Notes: a model not told the origin generated them from the sequence alone. Positions 1 through 9,925 are shown, counted from the first letter of the stretch. The stretch: 64,000 bases of DNA from an uncultured Cytophagales bacterium (GCA_945957555.1 CAMFLX010000002.1:62001-126000), one strand, 5' to 3'. Translations and numbers: made by a program.

Positions 1-300
1 GCCTACTGACTCATCACCTGATGAATTTCCACCAGAAACTGCAGACCAAACAATGTTCCCTAGAGGGTTATATTTTATTACAAAAACTGATTGAGTGGCA
101 TTGCGCCCATCAAGATGGTTAGTTTTGTTTATATATGTTAAACCAGTATAGTACCCTGTTATGTATGAGTTACCAGCTAAATCGACCACTATAGCATTTC
201 CTTTGGCATCATCTGACCCTTTTGTGCTTATCCAAGAAAATGATTGAGAAAAGCCAATATGAGCTAGAATTATAAAATAAAGTTTTAGTAATTTTGACAT
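1..300 (-). CDS. N-terminus of a secreted beta-propeller (SBBP-type) protein, partial
   Basis: Only the first 100 codons lie in the window; the gene continues past the left edge. The ATG is the reverse of bases 298–300. Residues 1–18 (MSKLLKLYFIILAHIGFS) form a hydrophobic signal peptide ending before Q19. The segments AIVVDLAGNSYITGYY and FVIKYNPLGNIVW are the strands of one blade of the SBBP/beta-propeller repeat found in exported Bacteroidota proteins. Such proteins usually end in a T9SS sorting domain, but that end is outside the window. The fold call is fairly safe; the function is unknown. Confidence 0.7.
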   Translation of the reverse strand, partial: MSKLLKLYFIILAHIGFSQSFSWISTKGSDDAKGNAIVVDLAGNSYITGYYTGLTYINKTNHLDGRNATQSVFVIKYNPLGNIVWSAVSGGNSSGDESVG

Positions 301-395
301 GATGATTTATAATTTATTTATAGAAATAGTTTATCCGAATAATGGTCTAGGTTTGCACCTAGACCTATTGTATTATATTAAGCTTGACTTTTTGT

Positions 396-1193
396 CTAAA
401 AAATAAAACCTATTCTCACAGAAGCTACCACTTGAGGTTTTAATGAGAAAGTACCGCCATCACTTTTGTTTTCAACAGTAGTTGTTGTCGATGAATTAAC
501 ACCAGAAGGTACTGTGGTTTCTGTTTTGATTTTGCTGTTTTTGAAAGAAAAGAATCCCCAACCAGCCTCAGCACCAAGATACAATTTCTTAGCGATATAG
601 TAGTCTGCACCTGTTACGGCTCTCAAACCAAAACCAAAACCACCACGGCTAGCATTGTCAGTAGATTTAGCTACACCAAACACACTAGAACCTTTCACTT
701 TTCTAGAGTTGTTTTCGCTATAGTTACCACCTGTGTACTTTTCTTCTTTCAAAGAAGCACCAGCAGCACCTAAAGATAAGTCTGCACCTATGTAAGTAGA
801 AAGTCTTTCAGTACCTGCAAAGTGTTTTTCTACACCAAGGTTGAAACCATAAAATGAAGCACTTACTTTCTGTGTACCTACATCACTAGTTTCTTTACCA
901 TCAACATCCAACTTGTAGGCTTTATCAGTTCTAGAGTTGCTAGAGAAGTTAAAGCTAGCTCTTACTGCTAGGTTGTCAGACAAAAAGTAACGAACTTTCA
1001 ACATTGCTGGAAACGCGTTACCAGAACTGCTAAGATCGGTTGCTGTATTCCAAAGACCACCAGAAAGCCCTAGCTCCACTGCCAAAGCACCAGAAGTTGG
1101 TTTGTAAGCAACACCACTACCAGAAGCGGCTTCTTGAGCATTAGCACCTACAAAAGCTGCCAATACCGCACTTGTTAAAATTAGTTTTTTCAT
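396..1193 (-). CDS. Outer-membrane beta-barrel protein (OmpA/Opa-like porin fold)
   Basis: A 265-residue protein with a clear signal peptide (MKKLILTSAVLAAFVGANA, cleavage before Q20). The mature part alternates hydrophobic and polar residues in short strands (for example LAVELGLSGGLW, LKVRYFLSDNLAVRASFNF, FYGFNLGVEKHF) and ends in a strand with terminal aromatic F (VVASVRIGFIF), as expected for assembly by the BAM complex. The length fits an 8- to 10-strand barrel of the OMP_b-brl family. Long Ser/Thr/Lys-rich segments between strands look like surface loops. It is divergent from bshA and not obviously in an operon. Ligand and role are unknown. Confidence 0.8.
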   Translation of the reverse strand: MKKLILTSAVLAAFVGANAQEAASGSGVAYKPTSGALAVELGLSGGLWNTATDLSSSGNAFPAMLKVRYFLSDNLAVRASFNFSSNSRTDKAYKLDVDGKETSDVGTQKVSASFYGFNLGVEKHFAGTERLSTYIGADLSLGAAGASLKEEKYTGGNYSENNSRKVKGSSVFGVAKSTDNASRGGFGFGLRAVTGADYYIAKKLYLGAEAGWGFFSFKNSKIKTETTVPSGVNSSTTTTVENKSDGGTFSLKPQVVASVRIGFIF

Positions 1194-1315
1194 TGATTAT
1201 AAAAATTGAGTGTTTATTTGATGGCCCAAATTAAATAGATTTGCACAATAAATACTAATTCCGATGGAACATTTTAGAGTCTTGGGGGGTTATGCTATCG
1301 ATTTAGAATATAGAT

Positions 1316-2467
1316 ATGAAAATAGGAATGGTTTGCTATCCCACTTATGGTGGTAGTGGTGTAGTAGCAACAGAATTAGGTAAATCCTTGGCAGAATTGG
1401 GCCACAAGGTACATTTTATCACATATAACCAACCCACAAGGCTCGATATCTTTAATGAAAACTTGTTCTATCATGAAGTTTCTATCCCCAACTATCCATT
1501 ATTTCAATATTCCCCATACGAGACCGCACTGGCAAGCGCTATGGTAAATGTAGTAAAGAACGAAAAACTGGATCTATTACACGTACACTATGCTATTCCA
1601 CACGCATCCGCAGCATATTTAGCTAAACAGATTCTCAAAAGCCAAAACATATACATTCCGGTAGTCACTACATTACACGGTACTGATATTACATTGGTGG
1701 GCAAAGACCCTTCATATGAGCCTGTTGTTACTTTTAGCATCAATGAATCCGATGGCGTAACCGCGGTATCAGAAGACCTTAAAAGAGATACACTAGAGCA
1801 CTTCGATATTGAAAATGAAATCAAGGTTATCTACAACTTTGTAGATCTCAATAGGTTTAAAAAGCAAAATAAGGAGCATTTCAAGAAAGCAATTTGCCCA
1901 AATGGTGAGAAACTCATCGTACATACATCCAACTTTAGACCTGTTAAGCGCTTAGGTGACGTATTTGATGTATTTGTGGGGATCAAAAAGCATATCCCTT
2001 GTAAACTCATCCTTATTGGTGATGGTCCTGAGAGGGTAAAACTAGAAGAGCTTTGTCGCAGTACAGGCCATTACGAAGATGTTCGATTTTTGGGTAAGCT
2101 AGACGCTATCGAGGACGTATTGTCAGTAAGTGATCTGTTTTTATTGCCTTCGGAAAAGGAAAGCTTTGGGCTAGCTGCACTAGAAGCCATGGCCTGTGAA
2201 GTACCCGTGATTTCAAGCAATGCAGGCGGTATCCCAGAGCTTAACATCGATGGCGTCACTGGCTATATGAGTAATATAGGCGACGTAGCAGATATGATCG
2301 CCAAATCATTGTTAGTCTTAGCAGACGATAAATTGCCCATATTTAAAGCTAACGCGCTTAAGAGAGCGAAAGACTTTGAAAAATCCAAAATTGTCGCGGC
2401 TTATGTTGATCACTATTCAACAGTTATTCAAAAACATAAGTTAAGTTCAACCAATATTGTATCTTAA
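1316..2467 (+). CDS. bshA: N-acetyl-alpha-D-glucosaminyl L-malate synthase BshA
   Basis: A 383-residue GT-B, family 4 glycosyltransferase. BshA joins GlcNAc from UDP-GlcNAc to L-malate, the first step of bacillithiol synthesis in the cytoplasm. The N-terminus MKIGMVCYPTYGGSGVVATE with the Gly-rich turn is diagnostic of BshA. The C-terminal half carries the donor site: VHTSNFRPVKR near 200, LIGDGPE near 230 and the EX7E motif in EKESFGLAALEAMACEVPV near 280–300. The length matches the family. A TAGATTTG -7-like element at 1236–1243 lies about 70 bases upstream, with TTTG at 1217–1220 (a short 15-base spacer). No other bsh genes are in the window; Bacteroidota often scatter them. Confidence 0.93.
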   Translation: MKIGMVCYPTYGGSGVVATELGKSLAELGHKVHFITYNQPTRLDIFNENLFYHEVSIPNYPLFQYSPYETALASAMVNVVKNEKLDLLHVHYAIPHASAAYLAKQILKSQNIYIPVVTTLHGTDITLVGKDPSYEPVVTFSINESDGVTAVSEDLKRDTLEHFDIENEIKVIYNFVDLNRFKKQNKEHFKKAICPNGEKLIVHTSNFRPVKRLGDVFDVFVGIKKHIPCKLILIGDGPERVKLEELCRSTGHYEDVRFLGKLDAIEDVLSVSDLFLLPSEKESFGLAALEAMACEVPVISSNAGGIPELNIDGVTGYMSNIGDVADMIAKSLLVLADDKLPIFKANALKRAKDFEKSKIVAAYVDHYSTVIQKHKLSSTNIVS

Positions 2468-2868
2468 TTTTAAGATTTTGTATGGATCAAACTCTAGGTA
2501 CTCAAATTTTTTGCTTTTCAATTTTCTAGCTTTCACCAAAGATCTTCTTAATTGATACGTAAATAAAAACCCCGTCATGTACTCCTTCCACTTCATAATT
2601 GATAATTTTTGGTCACAAAGAATAGGTATTAGTACGAAAATTAATTTGTCTGGGTTTCATACACACAAAATGTTTATACAAATGTGTGAGACAACCGAAG
2701 CTTTTATAAGAAAATAGTGCTCTATTATATGCTGTAATAGACAAATGGATTACAATAAAATTCGTTACAAAGTCTTAATTTAAAATTACTCATTCATTAA
2801 CTTGGTATAATTACTCAGAAGCAGCATCACACTTTTCATAAAATGTGTTTTTATAGTAACTTGCAAAC
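2468..2868. other. Intergenic stretch, no gene seen
   Basis: About 400 AT-rich bases between bshA and the next lipoprotein gene. All frames are broken by frequent stops. I see no tRNA, strong hairpin or clear promoter consensus. Confidence 0.5.
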
Positions 2869-3378
2869 ATGATGGCGAAAATAATAGGCATAATGGCTTT
2901 TGCATTGCTGTTGTTGACAACAAGCTGTAACAGGGAAAAGCTCGACACTAAAGAATTTGCAAAAGAATTAAAATCTAAGAAAATTAAACGAGTTACTGAA
3001 GGCGAAATAATTGCTAATGCACAAAAACTGGGCGACATTCTTAGTGATACACTCAACTTATTGTTTGACCAACGTAAATGTGAATTACAAAGCTTACCAG
3101 TAGTACAAACATTTATAAAAGAGTTTGATGCAAAGGTGAATATCTATAGTAACAAGGATACATCTACAATGGATAGCCTCACGAAACAGGTATTCCAAGC
3201 AACCTCATATGGTATTGGCATCAATGCTGCAGAAGCTCAAAAACCCAATCTACAGAATCTAAAAAATGAATACTGGCTGTATTCTAGGCCCTTAAAACAA
3301 GGGCAATGTGGCACCAAAGAATTTACCTTGTTGTGTATTGTTATCTCTCAAGCTGAAATGATCAAAAAACTAAATTGA
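2869..3378 (+). CDS. Putative lipoprotein of unknown function
   Basis: A 169-residue protein with a lipoprotein signal peptide: a positive start, the hydrophobic stretch IIGIMAFALLLLT and the lipobox-like end LTTSC, giving Cys20 as the lipidated residue. The rest is hydrophilic and helical, with two further cysteines (in RKCELQS and GQCGTKE). It loosely recalls small haem-sensor or DUF3365-like lipoproteins, but no CXXCH motif is present, so I do not assign a family. Two ATGs are adjacent (2869 and 2872). Its stop codon overlaps the start of the radical SAM gene, which suggests translational coupling and a shared role. Confidence 0.65.
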   Translation: MMAKIIGIMAFALLLLTTSCNREKLDTKEFAKELKSKKIKRVTEGEIIANAQKLGDILSDTLNLLFDQRKCELQSLPVVQTFIKEFDAKVNIYSNKDTSTMDSLTKQVFQATSYGIGINAAEAQKPNLQNLKNEYWLYSRPLKQGQCGTKEFTLLCIVISQAEMIKKLN

Positions 3379-4397
3379 AGGCTCAAATAAAAGATAGCTT
3401 CAACTTTTTGAGCAAGTTGTCACTCCAAAAAGTGATGAACTTTAAACTATTGATCATTTCGTACTATTTCTCCAAACTCTTTAAGAAAGACTTTTCCAAG
3501 GGTATGCCTTTCAGTATCTCCGTAGAGCCTACCACTTCTTGTAACTTACGTTGCCCAGAGTGTCCCAGTGGTTTGCGCTCCTTTACAAGACCCACAGGTA
3601 TGCTCACTGACGACACCTTCAAAAACATTATTGACGATCTCAGCCCCACACTTTCTTACCTCACCTTCTATTTCCAAGGTGAGCCCTATCTGAACCCTGC
3701 TTTCCTAAAACACGTGCAATACGCACATCAAAAACGGATCTATACGGCAACATCAACCAACGCCCACTACCTGAGTCCTGAAAAAGCTGAAGAAACTGTA
3801 AAATCAGGATTAGACAGATTAATCATTTCCATAGATGGCACTACACAAAGTACTTATGAAAGTTACAGAATTGGCGGAAGCTTAGATAAAGTGCTAGAAG
3901 GCACCAAAAATATGATCGCCGCTAAGAAAAAGTTAAACTCCTCCAAACCATACCTCATCTTTCAGTTTTTAGTAGTTAAACCTAACGAACACCAGATTGA
4001 CGAGGTATATAAGCTAGCTCATGAACTTGGGGTGGATGAAGTAAAACTAAAAACTGCTCAGATTTATGACCATGAAAATGGTTCTGACTTGATTCCTGAA
4101 CAAGGAAAATACTCACGTTATACAAAAAACAGCGCAGGAAAATACGTGATTAAAAACAGTTTAGAACATAGTTGCTGGAAAATGTGGCATTCAGCCGTAA
4201 TTACCTGGGACGGGAAAGTAGTACCATGTTGTTTTGACAAAGATGCAACCCATCAACTAGGCTCTGTATCTTCCCAAAACTTTAAGCAAATTTGGAAAGG
4301 ACCCCAATATTCACAATTCAGAAAGAGCATTCTCAGGTCACGATCTGAGATTGATATCTGCAAAAATTGTACGGAAGGGACGAAAGTATTTTTTTGA
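3375..4397 (+). CDS. Radical SAM/SPASM domain protein
   Basis: A 340-residue radical SAM enzyme. The CX3CX2C cluster motif CNLRCPEC near residues 55–62 binds the [4Fe-4S] that cleaves S-adenosylmethionine. A TIM-barrel core follows (TFYFQGEPYLNP, LIISIDGTTQSTYESYR). The C-terminus is a SPASM-type domain with cysteines in CWKMWHSAV, VVPCCFDKD and ICKNCTEG. The open frame begins with TTG at 3375, overlapping the upstream stop by four bases. The first ATG (3435) would remove about 20 residues (LSLQKVMNFKLL region) that I believe are normal for this family, so I keep the TTG start. The substrate is unknown; the coupled upstream lipoprotein is the best clue. Confidence 0.85.
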   Translation: MKAQIKDSFNFLSKLSLQKVMNFKLLIISYYFSKLFKKDFSKGMPFSISVEPTTSCNLRCPECPSGLRSFTRPTGMLTDDTFKNIIDDLSPTLSYLTFYFQGEPYLNPAFLKHVQYAHQKRIYTATSTNAHYLSPEKAEETVKSGLDRLIISIDGTTQSTYESYRIGGSLDKVLEGTKNMIAAKKKLNSSKPYLIFQFLVVKPNEHQIDEVYKLAHELGVDEVKLKTAQIYDHENGSDLIPEQGKYSRYTKNSAGKYVIKNSLEHSCWKMWHSAVITWDGKVVPCCFDKDATHQLGSVSSQNFKQIWKGPQYSQFRKSILRSRSEIDICKNCTEGTKVFF

Positions 4398-4776
4398 TCA
4401 ATAAGCCTATAAAAACAATCTATATTTATACTCTATACTTTTAGGGGTGGCATGACTATCTGAACAATATGTCTGCCAAGTTTTTGTCCTCTGGCGTTTA
4501 ATGAGCCTTATATAGGCCTTTGCTGTTTTATAAATTCCGAGAAAGTCTAGATGTTTCATCTTGATAAATATATTTTTTCTAGTCGTATACATAAGCCACA
4601 TGGATTAATAACACAAATGTACGTACCAATCTAAATCTCGCTTTAGCAAACTTGACAACTGTACCATTCTATCTAGTAAGTGGTCGGGTTAAAAATACTT
4701 CACAAAATCTACATATAAAGTACGATTATAATAAACTGAAAATAAAACACTGCCCAGCACTGCCCCAATGGCAATG
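4398..4776. other. Intergenic stretch, no gene seen
   Basis: About 380 AT-rich bases. A 64-codon frame on the minus strand (4407–4601) has no recognisable motif and looks like chance. The prfA promoter elements follow at 4777–4808. Confidence 0.5.
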
Positions 4777-4808
4777 TTGGGCATAATGCCTAAAATGTAT
4801 TATCTTTG
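4777..4808 (+). promoter_or_regulatory. Putative prfA promoter (Bacteroidota type)
   Basis: TATCTTTG at 4801–4808 matches the TAnnTTTG -7 element. TTG at 4777–4779 lies 21 bases upstream in place of the -33 TTTG. The predicted transcript would start near 4814, about 20 bases before the prfA ATG. No Shine-Dalgarno sequence is evident. Confidence 0.5.
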
Positions 4809-4834
4809 TATTCGTTTTCTCAATTTGAGAGGTT

Positions 4835-5911
4835 ATGATTGACAAGTTAGAACAAATAAAAGGTAGATTTGACGAAGTAAGTGAGCTCATCGTACAGCCT
4901 GATGCCACTTCAGATTTAAAGAGATATAAATCTTTAAACAAAGAGTATAAGGATTTAGGAAAAATTATGGAGGCGTATACCGCCTACAAAAACATACTCA
5001 GCAATATTGATTCTGCAAAAAACGTCCTACAAACCGAAAAGGATGAGGAGTTTCGTGAAATGGCAAAACTGGAACTGGATGCACTTTATCCTCAACAAGA
5101 GGAAATGGAAGCCCAGCTTAAGGAAATGATGATTCCTAAAGATCCAAATGACAGCCGCAACTGCATCCTAGAGGTACGTGGAGGCACAGGAGGAGACGAA
5201 GCGGCCATATTCGCAGGCGATCTGTACCGTATGTACCAACGCTTTGCCGAAAAACAAGGATGGAAGTTTGAGTTGATTGACTATACCGAAGGTACATCTG
5301 GTGGCTTTAAAGAGATCACAGCCAATGTATCAGGCGAAGATGTTTATGGAAAACTCAAGTTTGAATCGGGTGTTCATAGAGTTCAGCGCGTACCAGCTAC
5401 TGAAACGCAGGGCCGTATACATACATCTGCTGCCACTGTAGCAGTATTGCCCGAAATGGACGAAGTAGACGTGGAAATCAATATGAATGATATACGAAAA
5501 GACACTTTCTGCTCCTCTGGTGCTGGTGGTCAATCGGTAAACACCACCTATTCTGCGGTGCGCCTTACCCACCTTCCCTCAGGTTTGGTAGTGCAATGTC
5601 AAGACGAACGCTCTCAGATCAAAAACTTCGACAGAGCCCTTAAGGTACTTCGCGCAAGGCTTTACGAGATTGAGTTAAGAAAACATAACGAAGAAGTTGG
5701 TAACCAACGTAAAAGCATGGTGGGTAATGGTGACAGATCTGACAAAATCAGAACTTATAACTATCCTCAAGGTCGTGTGACTGATCATAGAATTGGTTAT
5801 ACCGTTTACAATCTCCCTGTAGTTATGGAAGGAGACATCGGAGACTTCATTGAACAACTTCGTATCGCAGAAAATGCCGAGAGGCTTAAAGAAGGTGCTG
5901 CTGTAGAGTAA
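4835..5911 (+). CDS. prfA: Peptide chain release factor 1
   Basis: A 358-residue class I release factor. It recognises UAA/UAG in the ribosomal A site and triggers hydrolysis of peptidyl-tRNA. The codon-recognition tripeptide PAT (residues 187–189, in RVQRVPATETQGRIHTSA) is the RF1 form, not the SPF of RF2. The catalytic GGQ is at 231–233 in CSSGAGGQSVNTTYSAVR. Length and motif spacing match the family. The usual prfA partner prmC is not adjacent. It stands alone between a promoter at 4777–4808 and a terminator at 5942–5967. Confidence 0.97.
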   Translation: MIDKLEQIKGRFDEVSELIVQPDATSDLKRYKSLNKEYKDLGKIMEAYTAYKNILSNIDSAKNVLQTEKDEEFREMAKLELDALYPQQEEMEAQLKEMMIPKDPNDSRNCILEVRGGTGGDEAAIFAGDLYRMYQRFAEKQGWKFELIDYTEGTSGGFKEITANVSGEDVYGKLKFESGVHRVQRVPATETQGRIHTSAATVAVLPEMDEVDVEINMNDIRKDTFCSSGAGGQSVNTTYSAVRLTHLPSGLVVQCQDERSQIKNFDRALKVLRARLYEIELRKHNEEVGNQRKSMVGNGDRSDKIRTYNYPQGRVTDHRIGYTVYNLPVVMEGDIGDFIEQLRIAENAERLKEGAAVE

Positions 5912-5941
5912 AGCAACCATTTTGATAAGACATATACCCCT

Positions 5942-5967
5942 AAAAACTCCCCAATTGGGGAGTTTTT
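5942..5967 (+). terminator. Intrinsic terminator of prfA
   Basis: An almost fully self-complementary hairpin: AAAAACTCCCC, then AATT, then GGGGAGTTTTTT. The T-run follows directly. It lies 30 bases after the prfA stop, and an A-run on the other side lets it work in both directions. Confidence 0.9.
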
Positions 5968-6047
5968 TCTTTTATAGCCTTCTCGAAATAACACTTTTTG
6001 TGCAATTCCAACATCTGCTTATATTTACCACTGTAACTTATATATAG

Positions 6048-7640
6048 ATGCAAATATTTCTAAGATTCCCCAATCGTGCGGCAAGAATGGCCGAAGTAAC
6101 ACAAATCATGCAAACTGAAGCCGATTTCATTGCATTTCAGCTACCTGTGTGGAGACCCGGACGCTATGAATTACAGAATTATTCAAAAAATATCATGTAT
6201 TTCGAGGCTTTTGACCACAATACTGGCGTTGTTTTACCTTTCCACAAATCAGACCGTAACACCTGGGTGGTACAGTGTACCAAAAATACGTACATAAGAA
6301 TACAATATAAATATTATTGTTATCAACAAGATGCTGGGGGGAGCTACCTTGATGATGATGTGGTATATCTCAACCCTGTAAATTTATGCATGGAGGTTTC
6401 TGAACATAAAGGAACGATAGAATTACTTTTAGAGCTCCCACAAACCTATAAGATTTCTTGCGGATTAAGTTTCAAGAATACAAACATACCTACTAGAAGT
6501 GAAACCTTGGTATATCGCACTACTTGTGCATCATGGTACGAACTTTACGACTCACCACTATTTGCATCAGAACATCTCGTCGAATATCAGTATACTGTAC
6601 AAGGCATTGTATTTAAATTATGGTTTTATGGAATCAAAGAGCTTAACAAGTCCGAAAAAGTAATCAGTGATTTTAAGAAATTCACCCAATACCAATTCGA
6701 TCTTTTCGGAAGCTTTCCTTTCGAGGAGTATCACTTTCAGTTCTTAATACTTCCTTATAAATATTACCATGGGGTTGAGCATAGAAATTCCACAGTCATA
6801 GTGTTGGGTAGCGCCGAGGAATTTAATGCAGGCAAACTGGACGATGACTTTCTAGGCATCAGCTCTCATGAACTTTTTCACGCATGGAACATCTGCAAGA
6901 TTAGACCTGAGGAATTGTTGCCCTATAACTACCATACTGCACCGTATTTCAATACTGGTTTTGTTGCAGAAGGTTTTACAACTTATTACGGCGATTATGC
7001 ACTCTACAAGTCAGGAGTGATCAGTAAAGAACAGTATGAAAAAGAACTTGAGATGATCTTAAAGAGACATTTTTCAAATATGGGAAATGCGCAATTCAGT
7101 CTTTCCGAATCTTCGTTTGACCTCATGGTTGATGGTTACCAACCGAGCCATCCCGAACGCAAAGTTTCCATATATGATAAAGGAGCTCTCGTTTCCTTCA
7201 TATTTGACGCCTACATCCAAAAGATCAGTGGAAGCGAGTATTCTTTAGACAACGTGCTTCAAACATTATGGATAGAATTTGGTGCTCAAGGAAAGGGCTA
7301 TGCAGCTCTAGATGTTTTAAAAGTTTTGACACGGTATGCTGATGCGTCCATAAAAGATATTTATGAAGAATGTGTATTTGGTAAATCTGACCTTAAAAGC
7401 CTATTGATTCAAGCCACAAAAATCAAAGATTTAAATCTTGAGGTCGAAAAGCTTTGGACTAACGACTTACAAATCAAAGGATTCACGCATATAGATAGGG
7501 ATGAAAAAAAAATCATCGAAAAGGTCAATCCCAAGCATCCAATTTATAATAAAATCAGTATATATGACGAGATAGTGGAAGAAAGCGATACGTATTTGCA
7601 CATAATACGGAATGGCAGATCCACCATAATCCAGAAATAG
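6048..7640 (+). CDS. M61-family (glycyl aminopeptidase-type) metallopeptidase
   Basis: A 530-residue gluzincin. The zinc site HELFH is at residues 274–278 (SSHELFHAWNICKIRPEE), with the third ligand Glu308 in VAEGFTTYYGDY. HGVEHRNST near 241 is also typical of M61. The N-terminal ~190 residues are the beta-rich M61 N domain. The final ~100 residues resemble a shortened PDZ-like region (HIDRDEKKIIEKVNPKHP, YDEIVEESDTYLHI). I see no signal peptide, so it is probably cytoplasmic. Members cleave N-terminal Gly or Ala from peptides. The gene is followed 22 bases later by a lipoprotein gene, possibly co-transcribed. Confidence 0.88.
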   Translation: MQIFLRFPNRAARMAEVTQIMQTEADFIAFQLPVWRPGRYELQNYSKNIMYFEAFDHNTGVVLPFHKSDRNTWVVQCTKNTYIRIQYKYYCYQQDAGGSYLDDDVVYLNPVNLCMEVSEHKGTIELLLELPQTYKISCGLSFKNTNIPTRSETLVYRTTCASWYELYDSPLFASEHLVEYQYTVQGIVFKLWFYGIKELNKSEKVISDFKKFTQYQFDLFGSFPFEEYHFQFLILPYKYYHGVEHRNSTVIVLGSAEEFNAGKLDDDFLGISSHELFHAWNICKIRPEELLPYNYHTAPYFNTGFVAEGFTTYYGDYALYKSGVISKEQYEKELEMILKRHFSNMGNAQFSLSESSFDLMVDGYQPSHPERKVSIYDKGALVSFIFDAYIQKISGSEYSLDNVLQTLWIEFGAQGKGYAALDVLKVLTRYADASIKDIYEECVFGKSDLKSLLIQATKIKDLNLEVEKLWTNDLQIKGFTHIDRDEKKIIEKVNPKHPIYNKISIYDEIVEESDTYLHIIRNGRSTIIQK

Positions 7641-7662
7641 GAAATTCTCAATTGCTGACAAG

Positions 7663-8208
7663 ATGAAAAAATCCTCCAAAACTAAACGAATTGCAATGGT
7701 GCTCCTATCATTATGTATAGGATTAGCAAGCTGTAAAGCTCTAAAAGAGCTTACAACCTTTTATATTACATACTCTGAAAATGTGACCATTGCCAAAAGC
7801 ACCGCGGTAAATTTACCCATAGATATAGCTACGCCCGACATAGTAACTAATTCCGAAGCTACATTTGCTGCAAACAAGACCAGAAAGGACCTCATTGATG
7901 AGGTCAAACTTAGGCAAGCAAAATTAATTGTAACCATTCCTTCTGATGGCGAATTTAGTTTTCTAAAATCGGTTGCAGTATACATCAGTAGTTCTGGCCA
8001 ATCAGAAACCAAAATCGCTTGGCGCGATGATATACCCGATGATGTGGGCAATGAATTAGTTTTGTTGGTATCTGATGCAGATTTGAAAGAGTACATAAAG
8101 GCAGATAAGTACAAGCTCAGAATCAAAGCTGTTACAGACAAACTTACCTCGCAAGACTATACGGTGAAAATTGAGACGGAATTTACGGTAAAAGGCAAGT
8201 TAAAATAA
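7663..8208 (+). CDS. Putative lipoprotein of unknown function
   Basis: A 181-residue protein. A basic start (MKKSSKTKR) is followed by the hydrophobic core IAMVLLSLCIGL and the lipobox LASC, with lipidated Cys at about residue 24. The mature part is predicted beta-rich (KLIVTIPSDGEFSFLKSVAVYIS, YTVKIETEFTVKGKLK), with an immunoglobulin-like pattern. I recognise no family. It sits 22 bases after the M61 peptidase gene and likely shares its transcript. After it, the 178 bases to the next gene show no obvious element. Confidence 0.65.
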   Translation: MKKSSKTKRIAMVLLSLCIGLASCKALKELTTFYITYSENVTIAKSTAVNLPIDIATPDIVTNSEATFAANKTRKDLIDEVKLRQAKLIVTIPSDGEFSFLKSVAVYISSSGQSETKIAWRDDIPDDVGNELVLLVSDADLKEYIKADKYKLRIKAVTDKLTSQDYTVKIETEFTVKGKLK

Positions 8209-8386
8209 TATAAGTTCATTATTCTCGTCTCTTGGACTAAGAGATGAGTGTAGCAATCATGGGAAAAAGTTAGTAAGACCTAACTCATAAACCTCCTACA
8301 CAAATTTTTCTAGATCTAATGTTGGTGCTTGAGATTTATATGTTAATTTTATTTTAAATTCAATAACATATTAACCCCAAAAAATA

Positions 8387-9895
8387 ATGAAACTAACATT
8401 TGTATCTCTCATTTTAATGTTCACCCAAATCATGACTGCCCAGCAGGACTTTCAAATCAAACAAATTTTGATGGATAAAGTGAATGGTGCTGGTTACAAT
8501 CTTGCCACAGATGGTAAGGACCTATTACTCACAGAATATGGTAAAGACAAGGTACATGCCTATCATTTAAAAGCCGATAGTACTTGGGAATATGTACAAA
8601 CACTGAGCCCCTCAGACAAGAAAGCAAATATCAGCAAATACTGGTACTACGGCTATGACATAGCAATGAGCGGCAATAACGCCATTATTGGTGCTTCCGA
8701 CAAAGGCACACAAAATGAAGACGGTGCTGTGTATTTTTACCACAAAGGCAATGACGGTCTCTGGCATGAAGAGGAAATTATTAATGTACCATTTGATACC
8801 TTGGCAAACACTGACTATTATTATGGTGGGCAAGGTTTAAATATGTATGGATCAACTGCCACCGCTTGCCAAAACAATGGTTTACCAAGGTATGTCCATA
8901 TTTTCAAAAGAGTTTCAGAAGGCAACTGGGAACTTACTGATACCATCTTAGACAAGGACAACATTGCCATATATAATGATAAGTCGTATTTTACAGACAG
9001 CTTGTATATATCGGGTGTTTATAAATACCAAAACCAACGCGTAAAAGAATATAAGTTAATGCCCAGCGGCACTTGGGTAAACACAGACACTGTAGACATT
9101 GGTATTACGGATAAAGACACCTATTTTGGAAACGACGTAGTAGTAGAAGGCAATTTAATGGCCGTGGGTGCCTACAACTATGATGTAGAAAGCACTGAAG
9201 GTCCGTTGAAAAATGCAGGAGCCGTATTTTTGTACGAGCGCATAAAAGGCAAGTGGAGCCTTATACAAACTTTAACAGAAAAGACTCCAGCACAATATCA
9301 CTATTTTGGGGCATCATTGGCTTTGAAAAATGGTATGCTTGTAGTTGGGGCAACAGGTGTTAAAGATTCGGCAAATGTGAATACTGGAGCGGTATACATT
9401 TATAGAAAAATAGCTGGATCTTGGACACAGACCGAAAGAATAGCACCCAAAACACAAACCGCTCAATATGCAGAAGAGCTCTATATCAACCATTCGCAGA
9501 TCTTGGTGGCGAGTAGTGCTGGACTTTATGTATTGCAGGCCATGAAAGATTGTAATGGCGACAAATATGGAACGGCAGATTACAACAGTTGCGGAATCTG
9601 TGTAAACGGCAACACTGGAATTGATTCTCTTGCAAGCGAACAACAATGTGTGACGGGAATTGTAGAATTGACTCTGGAGAATAACTTGAAAGCTGCACCG
9701 AATCCCTTCAATGAAGAACTCATCTTAAACCTTCCCATTGGTTCGGAAGCGATTCTTGTAGACATACATGGCAAAAAAGTTATGACTAGGCTAGTCTCAG
9801 GCAAAACAAATACTTCAGGACTCACCAAAGGGATTTATTTTCTGAGCATTGAAGCTCCAGACAAAACGGAAGTGCAAAGACTGATCAAGTTTTAG
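8387..9895 (+). CDS. Secreted FG-GAP-like beta-propeller protein with T9SS sorting domain
   Basis: A 502-residue exported protein. Residues 1–18 are a signal peptide (MKLTFVSLILMFTQIMTA). About six repeats of the form YYGYDIAMSGNNAIIGA, DGAVYFYHKG and YFGASLALKNGMLVVGATG are FG-GAP/integrin-type propeller blades (residues ~20–390). A short Cys-rich linker, CNGDKYGTADYNSCGICVNG, follows. The last ~75 residues are a type A T9SS sorting domain: PNPFNEELILNLP, then ILVDIHGKKV and GIYFLSIEAP, ending in LIKF. The protein is therefore probably displayed on the surface or released through the type IX system. Binding partner unknown. Confidence 0.85.
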   Translation: MKLTFVSLILMFTQIMTAQQDFQIKQILMDKVNGAGYNLATDGKDLLLTEYGKDKVHAYHLKADSTWEYVQTLSPSDKKANISKYWYYGYDIAMSGNNAIIGASDKGTQNEDGAVYFYHKGNDGLWHEEEIINVPFDTLANTDYYYGGQGLNMYGSTATACQNNGLPRYVHIFKRVSEGNWELTDTILDKDNIAIYNDKSYFTDSLYISGVYKYQNQRVKEYKLMPSGTWVNTDTVDIGITDKDTYFGNDVVVEGNLMAVGAYNYDVESTEGPLKNAGAVFLYERIKGKWSLIQTLTEKTPAQYHYFGASLALKNGMLVVGATGVKDSANVNTGAVYIYRKIAGSWTQTERIAPKTQTAQYAEELYINHSQILVASSAGLYVLQAMKDCNGDKYGTADYNSCGICVNGNTGIDSLASEQQCVTGIVELTLENNLKAAPNPFNEELILNLPIGSEAILVDIHGKKVMTRLVSGKTNTSGLTKGIYFLSIEAPDKTEVQRLIKF

Positions 9896-9925
9896 GAAAC
9901 AGGTTAATAATTTTCTACTCATTTT